From: an uncultured Ruminococcus sp.
GTDB taxonomy: Bacteria > Bacillota > Clostridia > Oscillospirales > Ruminococcaceae
Length of the DNA: 16,998 nt
Direction: 5' to 3'
Assembly (NCBI GenBank): GCA_947589205.1
Contig: CANQCJ010000020.1
Span: 1-16,998, forward strand
Position 1 is the stretch's first letter; every line of letters starts with the position of its first letter. The notes under the pieces were generated by a model that was not told the origin of the DNA, made no database searches, and saw nothing but the letters and a program-made list of their open reading frames with translations. This document shows, piece by piece, positions 8,045 through 14,382 of this stretch. A program made the position numbers and the translations under genes.

Positions 8045-8083
8045 AAGCCGGCGTCCCTTTGACAGACGCCGGCTTGTGTTTTT
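8045..8083 (+). terminator. Rho-independent terminator between convergent genes
   Basis: The 11-bp perfect stem AAGCCGGCGTC/GACGCCGGCTT (8045-8055 and 8065-8075) has a 9-nt loop and is followed by GTGTTTTTGTG. It ends the rnz transcript. It may also stop the convergent lipoprotein transcript, although the T-run on that side is weak. Confidence 0.88.
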
Positions 8084-8087
8084 GTGT

Positions 8088-9011
8088 TTATAAGGCTATG
8101 CCCGTGCCGTAGCAGTAGGAGCATTCTCCCGTGCCGTTGCAGCCGTTGCAGAGATAGGCGTAGTCGTCAAGATCGGGGTCGCCGTAGAAGGGCATACCCG
8201 TCTTGGTCGCACCCGCGCCTCGGCATATGTGGCATTGACCCGTTCCGTCACAGTATATGCAGACATCACTTCCCGCCGCAGCTCCTGTGTCGATAGATGT
8301 GCCCTCGTCAGCGCCGGTATCATTGCCGACATAATAGGACGAACCGAACATTTCTATCGTAACGCTGCCGCCGCTTGCGGGAACGTCGGCTTTTACATAA
8401 AACGCCGCGCTCTCGTTCGGGTAGTAGTCGTAAAGACCGAAGTGCATATCCGCGCCGCTGAAGCTCGAAGAGGTGTTGGACATCAGCTCTTCCATCGAAA
8501 GATCGTTTCCTATCCTCATGTAGTAGATAAAGCTGTCGGAGGTCGTAAGATCGCTGCCGTTAAGAGCCATTCCGCTTTCGACCTTAGCCGTAGGCACGAC
8601 CGCGCCGAAAACATAGGTGCTGTCGTTGTAGGTAAAGCCCGCCATGAAGTAATCTCCGTACTGCGGTTCGGAGGTGTATTGGAAATAGCCGTTGGTGACG
8701 GTCTCGCCGTTTATTTTAATGTAGGTAATATCCGCCATTTCGGGTATTGCCGACCAATCCCATTTTGAAGCGTCCGTCTCGGCGGAAAGCTCTTCCGCAG
8801 TCGTTTCGGGAGCCTCCTCCGTAGCTTTCTCCGGCGCAGCCGTCTGAACGGGTCCGTCCTTTTCGGTTTCCGGAGCCTCCGCTTGGGTCTGCGCAGCGGA
8901 CGAGGCACTGTCGGTCTTGTCAGAAGATCTTTCATCGTCAGCCGAACCGCAGCCGACAGCTGTCAGCGCCATGCAGGCGCAGGTCAGCAGAGCTATAAGC
9001 GTTTTTTTCAT
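8088..9011 (-). CDS. Lipoprotein with DnaJ-like cysteine-rich zinc-binding C terminus
   Basis: A 307-residue secreted protein. The signal peptide (residues 1-20) ends in a lipobox-like AVGC with lipidation Cys21. Residues 22-82 are a Ser/Thr/Glu/Ala-rich, probably disordered linker. Residues 85-230 look like a beta-rich domain I do not recognise. The end carries four CxxC pairs (C251/C254, C260/C263, C288/C291, C297/C300) with CDGTG, CRGAG, CNGTG and CYGTG, the pattern of the DnaJ zinc-finger region, enough for two zinc sites. It is 53 bp downstream of the GH5 gene on the same strand and has its own AAAGGGGG ribosome site, so it is probably co-transcribed. Function is unknown; a binding or redox-related role near the cellulase is only a guess. 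Confidence 0.8.
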   Translation of the reverse strand: MKKTLIALLTCACMALTAVGCGSADDERSSDKTDSASSAAQTQAEAPETEKDGPVQTAAPEKATEEAPETTAEELSAETDASKWDWSAIPEMADITYIKINGETVTNGYFQYTSEPQYGDYFMAGFTYNDSTYVFGAVVPTAKVESGMALNGSDLTTSDSFIYYMRIGNDLSMEELMSNTSSSFSGADMHFGLYDYYPNESAAFYVKADVPASGGSVTIEMFGSSYYVGNDTGADEGTSIDTGAAAGSDVCIYCDGTGQCHICRGAGATKTGMPFYGDPDLDDYAYLCNGCNGTGECSYCYGTGIAL

Positions 9012-9057
9012 GATATATCCCCCTTTTCTTATTTTTTGTAATCACAGCTTACTTTCG

Positions 9058-9073
9058 GGAAAGGTCACTTTCC
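9058..9073 (-). other. Small hairpin over the stop codon of the GH5 gene
   Basis: The 6-bp arms GGAAAG/CTTTCC with a 4-nt loop embrace the stop codon of the GH5 gene. No T-run follows, so this is more likely an mRNA stability or partial read-through element between the two genes than a terminator. It could also be chance. Confidence 0.35.
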
Positions 9074-10906
9074 GGCGAGCTTTCTGAAATGCTCGCGGAC
9101 GAGCTTTCCGCTTTCGGTAAGCTGGCTCGTGCCGCTCTTTATCTTTGTAAGATCAGTGCCGCTCTTGAACGCGGAGGCGGTCTCGCTCTTGCCGCAGGCG
9201 GACCAGTTTATGTAACCCACCTTTTTGGAATCGAGAACATCGAACCACTTTTTGCTCTCGTTGGCGTTATAGCCGCCGTTTCCCGAGGAATCGCAGGTGC
9301 CGAATTCCGAAACGAGTATCGGCAGACCCTTGTTATAGCAGTCAACGAAGCGGTTTCTCAGCCAGTCGGTGTGGGTGTTGGCGTAGAAATGCAGCGCGTA
9401 AACGGTGTTTTTGTCGCTCAGTCTGTTTCTCTCTGCCTGGTCTATATCCTGACACCATGTGCCTGTTCCTACAATTATTATAGCGTCCTTATCGTACTTG
9501 CGGATAGCCTTTGTGACCGTCTCGGCATAGGGCTTGATGTTGGCGTCCCATGTAACGGTGCCCTGATTGTTGTTAGGTTCGTTGCAGATCTCATAGAGAA
9601 CGTTGTCGTTGTCCTTGTATTTCTTAGCCATTTCGGTGAAGAAATCGACTGCTTCGCTCTGATGCTTCTGCGGATTGCCGTCCTGATTCATAACGTGCCA
9701 GTCGATAACGACATACATTCCGAGGTCGGTGGCGTTTGCAACGCCGGTATTTACCTTTTCCTTAGCCTGTCTTGCGAAGTCCGCGCCGGTGGTGTAGCCG
9801 CCCCATTCTTCGGTATACATGGCTATTCTTATGGTGTTTACTCCCCAGTCGTCGCGGAGGACTTTAAGCGAATCCTTGGTAAGGATATTCGAGAAATCCT
9901 CCCACATGATGCCGTGGGTGCTCATTCCTCTTATCTGGAAGATCTTTCCGGAGCTGTTGACGATGTTCGCGCCCTTTACGGAGAGCTTTCCGTTTGAAGC
10001 GACAGGAGTAGTCGCCTTGGGAGTTTTCGCGCTCGTTTCGGCTGAAGAGCCTGTATAGGTCTTGCCGCCGGCTTTCTTGAAGCCCTTTACGCGGTATTTA
10101 TAGGTAGTGTTGAGCTTTAATCCGGTGTTTTTAAAGCTTAAAGTGTTTGCGGAATTTATGCTTTTTATTCCCTTCCACTTTTTAGTCGACGGGTCGTAGC
10201 GGTAGATCTTATAGCCGTCAACGCCGCTGAGCTTGTTCCAGCTTAATGTTATGGTATTTCCGGAGGCTGTCGCTTTAAGTCCGGTAAGCTTTGCTATCGT
10301 TACCTTTGTGGTTTTGGTATCGACCTGAACGGAGGAGCTTGTGTAAGCCGTTCCGTCAACGGTCATGTAGGATTTTACGCGGTATTTGTATTCTGTCGAG
10401 GGAACGAGAGATTTGTTTGTCCATGTAAGAGTCTTTTTTGAAGAAATGTTCTTCACGCCCTTCCATTTTTTAGTTGCCGGGTCGTAGCGATAGATCTTGT
10501 AGCCGGTGCAGGTCGCCACCTTGTCCCATTTAAGGGTAACGGAGTCCGCCGAAGCGGAAGCGGTAAGGTTTTTAACGCTTTTCGGAACGATCCTGTAGCT
10601 GAGCGTTTTGCTGCCGGAATAATCTCCCTTTCCGGAGATCTTGACTGAAGCCTTGCCTATTTTGGTATTGTTCGAGTAGGTAAGGGTATAGTCGACCCCC
10701 TCCGCGAGAGTTTTTTCGCCGTCTGTCACCGTCACCGGGTCGACCTTAGCCTTGCCGTTATAGATCATCGTATCCTTTTGCAGCTTTATGCTGCATTCGG
10801 AGATCTTAGCCGACGATGCCGCGCTTACGCTTAACGCCCCTGCCGCCAGCACCGCCGCCGCGAGTACCGAAGCCGCCGCGCTGACGAGCCGTTTGAATTT
10901 TATCAT
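9065..10906 (-). CDS. Secreted GH5 endoglucanase with Ig-like and two Fn3 domains
   Basis: A 613-residue exported enzyme that should cut beta-1,4-glucan such as cellulose. A signal peptide spans about residues 1-29. Residues 35-107 form an Ig-like module with the NNT..GKASVKISGKGDYSG pattern. Two Fn3-like repeats lie at about 110-200 and 205-296, with nearly identical GYKIYRYDP and KKWKG strings. The GH5 domain (307-605) shows RGMSTHG (326-332), R360, DWHV (402-405), NEP with acid/base E443, HFYA (506-509), SEFG with nucleophile E534, and W568. The WSACGKSETASAF ending recalls GH5 subfamily 2. No dockerin, carbohydrate-binding module or cell-wall anchor is visible, so the protein is probably freely secreted. 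The ribosome site AAGGAGGT is excellent, and a lipoprotein gene follows. Confidence 0.93.
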   Translation of the reverse strand: MIKFKRLVSAAASVLAAAVLAAGALSVSAASSAKISECSIKLQKDTMIYNGKAKVDPVTVTDGEKTLAEGVDYTLTYSNNTKIGKASVKISGKGDYSGSKTLSYRIVPKSVKNLTASASADSVTLKWDKVATCTGYKIYRYDPATKKWKGVKNISSKKTLTWTNKSLVPSTEYKYRVKSYMTVDGTAYTSSSVQVDTKTTKVTIAKLTGLKATASGNTITLSWNKLSGVDGYKIYRYDPSTKKWKGIKSINSANTLSFKNTGLKLNTTYKYRVKGFKKAGGKTYTGSSAETSAKTPKATTPVASNGKLSVKGANIVNSSGKIFQIRGMSTHGIMWEDFSNILTKDSLKVLRDDWGVNTIRIAMYTEEWGGYTTGADFARQAKEKVNTGVANATDLGMYVVIDWHVMNQDGNPQKHQSEAVDFFTEMAKKYKDNDNVLYEICNEPNNNQGTVTWDANIKPYAETVTKAIRKYDKDAIIIVGTGTWCQDIDQAERNRLSDKNTVYALHFYANTHTDWLRNRFVDCYNKGLPILVSEFGTCDSSGNGGYNANESKKWFDVLDSKKVGYINWSACGKSETASAFKSGTDLTKIKSGTSQLTESGKLVREHFRKLAGK

Positions 10907-10919
10907 ATTATACCTCCTT

Positions 10920-10952
10920 ATAAAAATTTATAAAGCTTAAATAAAAATTTAT
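10920..10952 (-). promoter_or_regulatory. Direct repeats in the GH5 leader, possible operator
   Basis: The exact 12-mer ATAAAAATTTAT occurs at 10920-10931 and 10941-10952, a 21-bp offset equal to two helical turns. It lies between the -10 box and the ribosome site of the cellulase gene, where a repressor could block transcription. The region is very AT-rich, so chance remains possible. Confidence 0.4.
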
Positions 10953-10960
10953 TCAAAATA

Positions 10961-10989
10961 ATTATAACACACATATATTCTATTGTCAA
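10961..10989 (-). promoter_or_regulatory. Perfect consensus sigma-A promoter of the GH5-lipoprotein operon
   Basis: On the minus strand TTGACA (10984-10989) and TATAAT (10961-10966) are 17 bp apart. Transcription would start near 10954, about 48 nt before the start codon. Confidence 0.9.
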
Positions 10990-10999
10990 GCTTTTTTTA

Positions 11000-11020
11000 A
11001 GTCCGAACAACGTTCGGACT
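11000..11020. repeat. 9-bp-stem, 3-nt-loop palindrome between divergent promoters
   Basis: The arms AGTCCGAAC and GTTCGGACT flank the loop AAC. A T-run precedes rather than follows it on the plus strand, so it is not a terminator in either direction. Its layout matches the hairpins at 3996, 13357, 13431 and 13646. It sits between the GH5 promoter and the promoter for the small-protein genes and could be an operator for both. Confidence 0.7.
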
Positions 11021-11063
11021 GCTGCGCCGTCGTACGTTTTTGTTCGGCTTGATATTAAAAGTC

Positions 11064-11092
11064 TTGATTTTTATTTTGGAATATGCTATAAT
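11064..11092 (+). promoter_or_regulatory. Extended -10 sigma-A promoter of the small-protein pair
   Basis: TTGATT (11064-11069) and TATAAT (11087-11092) are spaced by 17 bp, and TGC directly before the -10 box adds the extended -10 element. The leader is short, about 20 nt. Confidence 0.82.
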
Positions 11093-11119
11093 ATAAATAT
11101 GAAAGGCGGTGAAACGGCA

Positions 11120-11260
11120 ATGACTGCCAAGCAGTTCAATGGATTTATAAGATTTTTGCTTGATAATTTAAAATCTGCAAGAGACGAAAAAGACCCGGAT
11201 ATAAAAGAAAAAAAGTATCAGAAGATAATTGACAATCTTGAAGAGGTTATCGGTGACTAA
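11120..11260 (+). CDS. Small protein of 46 residues, paralog of the next gene
   Basis: The protein starts MTAKQFNGFIRFLLDNLKSA and is charged and probably helical after that. An AAAGGCGGTGA ribosome site lies 7 nt before ATG 11120; the in-frame ATG at 11099 coincides with the expected transcription start and is unlikely. It resembles the 40-residue protein downstream in its first 18 residues: M-[ST]-x-[KR]-[QE]-F-[ND]-x2-I-x2-[IL]-L-x2-[LM]-K. There is no signal peptide, membrane segment or cysteine. I do not recognise the family and infer no function. Its own promoter, good ribosome site and paralog support a real gene. Confidence 0.72.
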   Translation: MTAKQFNGFIRFLLDNLKSARDEKDPDIKEKKYQKIIDNLEEVIGD

Positions 11261-11293
11261 AACTGCCGGACGAAACGTGAAAGGGTGAAAACC

Positions 11294-11416
11294 ATGAGTA
11301 CAAGAGAATTTGATCTATTGATATCGCTGATATTGTCTATGCTCAAAAAGGGCGAGACCGATGAGGTCATACGTATACTTAGTGAATTTTGCAATAAAGC
11401 TGTGCCCAAAGAGTAA
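11294..11416 (+). CDS. Small protein of 40 residues, paralog of the previous gene
   Basis: The protein starts MSTREFDLLISLILSMLKKG and ends with a short acidic-to-basic helix. It shares its N-terminal helix pattern with the 46-residue protein 33 bp upstream and should be on the same transcript. AAAGGGTGA provides the ribosome site. The stop codon lies inside the loop of the terminator hairpin at 11404-11432, so the end of the coding region also serves as the first arm of the stem. Function is unknown. A helical dimer formed by the two proteins is a plausible guess, not something the sequence proves. Confidence 0.72.
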   Translation: MSTREFDLLISLILSMLKKGETDEVIRILSEFCNKAVPKE

Positions 11417-11432
11417 AGCTTTGGGCTTTTTT
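11404..11432 (+). terminator. Rho-independent terminator of the small-protein operon
   Basis: GCCCAAAG (11404-11411) pairs with CTTTGGGC (11419-11426) over a 7-nt loop and is followed directly by TTTTTT. The first arm and the loop overlap the last codons and stop of the 40-residue gene. Confidence 0.92.
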
Positions 11433-11434
11433 AT

Positions 11435-11488
11435 TTTACGCAGATTTTACAAAGCAAGCGCAGAGAATTTACAAATGTACGGTATAAT
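11435..11488 (+). promoter_or_regulatory. Candidate Pho box and promoter of the Na/Pi cotransporter
   Basis: TTTACG (11435-11440), TTTACA (11446-11451) and TTTACA (11468-11473) begin at offsets of 11 and 22 bp, one face of the helix. The last ends 9 bp before a TATAAT at 11483-11488. No -35 box is present at 11460-11465. This layout is the one known from PhoP/PhoB-activated promoters, in which TT(A/C/T)A(C/T)A-type repeats in 11-bp phase replace the -35 box. The downstream gene is a phosphate transporter, which fits. Confidence 0.65.
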
Positions 11489-11536
11489 AATTGATATGCA
11501 CAAAAAACATCCGATAGATATTATGGAGGATAAACA

Positions 11537-13321
11537 ATGACTATTTTTTCGGGGCTTACCCTTTTGGGCGGGCTTGCGCTGTTTCTTTACGGAATGAATA
11601 TGATGAGCGGCAGTCTGGAAAAAATGGCGGGCGGTAAGCTCGAGACTATTTTTGAAAAGCTGACGGCAAATCCGTTGAGATCGGTGCTGCTCGGCGCGGG
11701 AGTTACCGCGGCGATACAATCGTCAGCGGCTACTACCGTAATGATAATAGGCTTTGTGAACGCCGGCATCATGAGGCTTCATCAGGCTATCGGCGTTATA
11801 ATGGGGGCAAATATCGGTACGACCATAACCGCTTGGATACTTTCGCTGTCGGGGCTTGACGGCGACAGCTTTATCGTAAGCCTGCTAAAGCCCACCGCTT
11901 TTTCATCGGTGTTCGCGTTTGCGGGAATGCTGCTTATAATGGTATCCAAATCCGACAAAAAGAAAACTCTCGGCAGCATTTTTGTGGGCTTTGCGATACT
12001 CATGTACGGCATGAGCATGATGAGCTCCTCGGTCGAACCGCTCAAGGATTCGCCCGCGTTCAAGGAAATGCTGACGCTGTTTAAAAACCCGCTGCTCGGC
12101 GTGCTTGCCGGCGCGCTTATAACTGCGGTATTGCAGTCGTCGTCGGTATCTGTCGGAATTTTACAGGCGGTATCTTCGACCGGCGCGCTTAATTTCGGTT
12201 CTGCGCTTCCCATTATCCTCGGTCAGAATATCGGCTCATGCGCCACCGCGATAATCAGCTCGTTCGGAACGAGCAAGAGCGCGAAAAGAGTCGCCGCGGT
12301 ACACCTGAGCTTCAACATAATCGGAACGACGCTGTTTTTGGCAGTCTTTTATATACTAAACGCCGTGTTCAGCTTTTCCTTTATGGACAGCACGGTTAAC
12401 GAAACGATGATAGCGGTAGTCCATACGGTCTTTAACGTCAGCACAACGCTTATACTGCTGCCGTTTATAAAAGTCCTTGAAAAACTCGCTTACCTCATCG
12501 TCAAGGAGGACGACGGCGACAAAAAAAGTATGTCGGCAGACAGCAAGCTGAAGCTTCTCGACGAAAGATTTCTGCGCACTCCGTCAGTCGCGGTGGAGCA
12601 GACGAGGGGAGTTATCGCCGGCATGGCGGACGCGGCGCAGCGTTCGGTCGAGCTTGCTATGGAGCTGCTTTTTGAATATGACGAAAACAAAGCGGCGGAG
12701 GTGTACGCGCTTGAAAAGCTTGTCGACAAGTACGAGGACGGTCTCGGCACATACCTTGTCAAGCTTTCAAGCGCCGAAATGAACCACAAGGACGCGCAGA
12801 CGGTCAGCACGCTTCTGCACAACATCAGCGACCTTGAAAGGATCTCCGACCACGCAAGGAACATTGCGCAGGGAGCGCAGGAGCGTTATGAAAAGGATAT
12901 AGACTTTTCTCCCAAAGCAAAGGACGAGCTGTCGGTAATGTGCAGCGCGGTGCGGGAGGTCTTGAATTACGCCGTAACGGCTATATGCGAGCAGGATCTG
13001 TATGCCGCGTATGAGGTCGAACCGCTCGAAGAGGTAGTAGACCAGATAAAAACAAAGCTGAAAAGCCGTCATGTAAAGAGATTGCAGGCGGGCAGGTGTA
13101 CCATTGAATTAGGCTTCATCTTCACCGATTTCCTCACCTGTCTTGAAAGGATCTCCGACCACTGCTCAAACATAGCCGTCTGTCTGGTCCAGGTAAACGA
13201 CGACAATTTTGAGACGCATGAGTATCTTAGGACCATAAAGACGAGTGGGGAAGAGTTTGACAGCGAGGTAGAGAAGTTTCAGAAAATGTTCCCGCTGCCC
13301 AAGAAAGAGGTTTACTCTTAG
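11537..13321 (+). CDS. Na+/phosphate cotransporter with PhoU-like C-terminal domain
   Basis: A 594-residue membrane protein that should move inorganic phosphate with sodium, or act as a phosphate exporter like YjbB. It carries the two family repeats: AAIQSSAATT (QSS at 61-63) with GANIGTT (90-96), and AVLQSSSVSV (QSS at 200-202) with GQNIGS (229-234). Several hydrophobic helices span 1-320. The C-terminal cytoplasmic part, about 345-590, is helical and twice shows the PhoU-type pattern ERISDH..NI, marking a fused PhoU-like domain. The ribosome site GGAGG lies 7 nt before ATG. The candidate Pho box upstream and a PhoB/PhoR-like pair downstream point to phosphate control. The PhoU-like part may report transport state to the sensor kinase, which is inference. 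Confidence 0.93.
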   Translation: MTIFSGLTLLGGLALFLYGMNMMSGSLEKMAGGKLETIFEKLTANPLRSVLLGAGVTAAIQSSAATTVMIIGFVNAGIMRLHQAIGVIMGANIGTTITAWILSLSGLDGDSFIVSLLKPTAFSSVFAFAGMLLIMVSKSDKKKTLGSIFVGFAILMYGMSMMSSSVEPLKDSPAFKEMLTLFKNPLLGVLAGALITAVLQSSSVSVGILQAVSSTGALNFGSALPIILGQNIGSCATAIISSFGTSKSAKRVAAVHLSFNIIGTTLFLAVFYILNAVFSFSFMDSTVNETMIAVVHTVFNVSTTLILLPFIKVLEKLAYLIVKEDDGDKKSMSADSKLKLLDERFLRTPSVAVEQTRGVIAGMADAAQRSVELAMELLFEYDENKAAEVYALEKLVDKYEDGLGTYLVKLSSAEMNHKDAQTVSTLLHNISDLERISDHARNIAQGAQERYEKDIDFSPKAKDELSVMCSAVREVLNYAVTAICEQDLYAAYEVEPLEEVVDQIKTKLKSRHVKRLQAGRCTIELGFIFTDFLTCLERISDHCSNIAVCLVQVNDDNFETHEYLRTIKTSGEEFDSEVEKFQKMFPLPKKEVYS

Positions 13322-13344
13322 GCGTTGGTTTGAGCTGTTAGAAG

Positions 13345-13500
13345 TTAGAGGTGAGCGTCTGAACCTGCGGTTCAGACCGTAAGAGGTGAGAAATGTATGC
13401 TCGTGCTTCGCATATCTATTAGAGGTTAGAGTCTGAACCTACGGTTCAGACCGTGAGAGGTAAGAGGTAAGAGAGCTGTAGGTTCGTGCTTCGCACATCG
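13345..13500 (+). repeat. Two imperfect tandem units, each with two hairpins
   Basis: Unit 1 (13345-13418) and unit 2 (about 13419-13500) each begin TTAGAGGT.AG. Each then carries 9-bp arms GTCTGAACC/GGTTCAGAC with a 3-nt loop (13357-13377 and 13431-13451). A GAGGT.AG copy follows, and then a CGTGCTTCGCA mini-hairpin. The non-coding gap 13322-13702 (381 bp) between the transporter and the PhoB-like gene is made of these units, about 50 bp (13501-13550) in which I see nothing, and the leader element at 13551. Confidence 0.8.
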
Positions 13501-13550
13501 CTTGATTTAGATACAGGCAACAGCACTAACATAAACCCGAAACGCATAGA

Positions 13551-13685
13551 GTATCGCAGCGCAGGAGAGAACGCTTTATAAATCAGGATATAGAAAAGAC
13601 GCGGTCAGCGAGCTTATAAATCCGACAAGCAGAGCGAGCGGCACCGTCTGAGCTGCGCTCAGACCTGCGGCTTCGCGGACTAAAA
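13551..13685 (+). repeat. 135-bp leader element, copy B
   Basis: The plus-strand partner of the element at 3975-4109: same length, gapless, about 84% identical by hand. It holds the GTCTGAGC/GCTCAGAC hairpin at 13646-13664 and ends where the AAAAAAGGAG ribosome site of the PhoB-like gene begins. Orientation relative to the downstream gene is the same in both copies, which suggests a leader-RNA or translational function rather than a random mobile insertion. Confidence 0.85.
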
Positions 13686-13702
13686 AAGGAGATGAAGAAG
13701 TA

Positions 13703-14380
13703 ATGCCGATCATATATTGCGTAGAGGACGACGGCGGGATAAGAGAGCTTATAAGCTGCGCGCTCAGGTCGGGCGGGTTCGAGGCGCGCGCGTTCGCGAT
13801 GGCAAAGCCGTTCTATGAAGCGCTCGGGACGCAGATGCCCGCGCTGATACTGCTCGATATAATGCTTCCCGGCGAGGACGGACTTTCTATTCTTTCAAAA
13901 TTAAAATCGGACGCGAGATATAAGGATATACCCGTAATAATGCTTACCGCAAAATCAAGCGAGACGGATAAGGTCTCGGGTCTTGAAGCGGGCGCGGACG
14001 ACTATATAACCAAACCGTTCGGCGTTATGGAAATGCTCTCGCGCATAAAGGCTGTCCTTAGACGCTCGGCGCGCAGAGACGGCGAAGAGGAGATCATCGC
14101 CGTAAGAGAGGTCTCCCTCGACGCTTCAAAACGCATAGTTACCGTAAACGGAAAAGAGATCTCCCTTACCTACCGCGAATTTGAACTGCTTATGTACCTT
14201 ATGAAGCATGAATCTATCGCCGTCAGCCGCGATAAGCTTATGGAACGGGTCTGGGGATATGAGTTTGCGGGAGAAACGCGGACGGTCGATATGCACGTTA
14301 AATCTATCCGGCAAAAGCTTGAAGCCGCCGGCTGCACCTACCTTATAAAAACGGTGCGCGGCGTGGGTTATAAAATTTAA
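13703..14380 (+). CDS. phoB: PhoB/PhoP-like winged-helix response regulator
   Basis: A 225-residue OmpR/PhoB-type regulator. The receiver domain (1-121) has the acidic pocket E8/D9, phospho-acceptor D52 in LLDIMLPGEDG, T82 and K104 in the KPF motif. The DNA-binding winged helix (about 130-225) shows LTYREFELL, VWGYEF, TVDMHVKSIRQKLE and TVRGVGYKI. The downstream kinase gene starts 2 bp after the stop. AAGGAG precedes the ATG, and the 135-bp leader element lies directly before that. The Pho assignment rests on the transporter with a PhoU-like tail and its candidate Pho box just upstream. Family resemblance alone would allow another OmpR-type role. Confidence 0.9.
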   Translation: MPIIYCVEDDGGIRELISCALRSGGFEARAFAMAKPFYEALGTQMPALILLDIMLPGEDGLSILSKLKSDARYKDIPVIMLTAKSSETDKVSGLEAGADDYITKPFGVMEMLSRIKAVLRRSARRDGEEEIIAVREVSLDASKRIVTVNGKEISLTYREFELLMYLMKHESIAVSRDKLMERVWGYEFAGETRTVDMHVKSIRQKLEAAGCTYLIKTVRGVGYKI

Positions 14381-14382
14381 CT

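Noticed and set aside
11000..11020. Palindrome read as a terminator
   Set aside because: No T-run follows it on either strand, and it lies between two divergent promoters where nothing needs to end.
13345..13500. CRISPR-like array
   Set aside because: There are only two imperfect units, no regular spacers and no cas genes; the repeats are hairpin modules.
13501..13550. Promoter starting with TTGATT near 13502 for the PhoB-like gene
   Set aside because: No acceptable -10 box at the right distance; read-through from the transporter gene remains possible.
13585..13683. Reading frame conserved between both leader elements (DKQSERHRLSCAQTCG, then stop)
   Set aside because: There is no start codon or ribosome site in either copy, and conservation of the DNA itself is enough to explain the shared frame.
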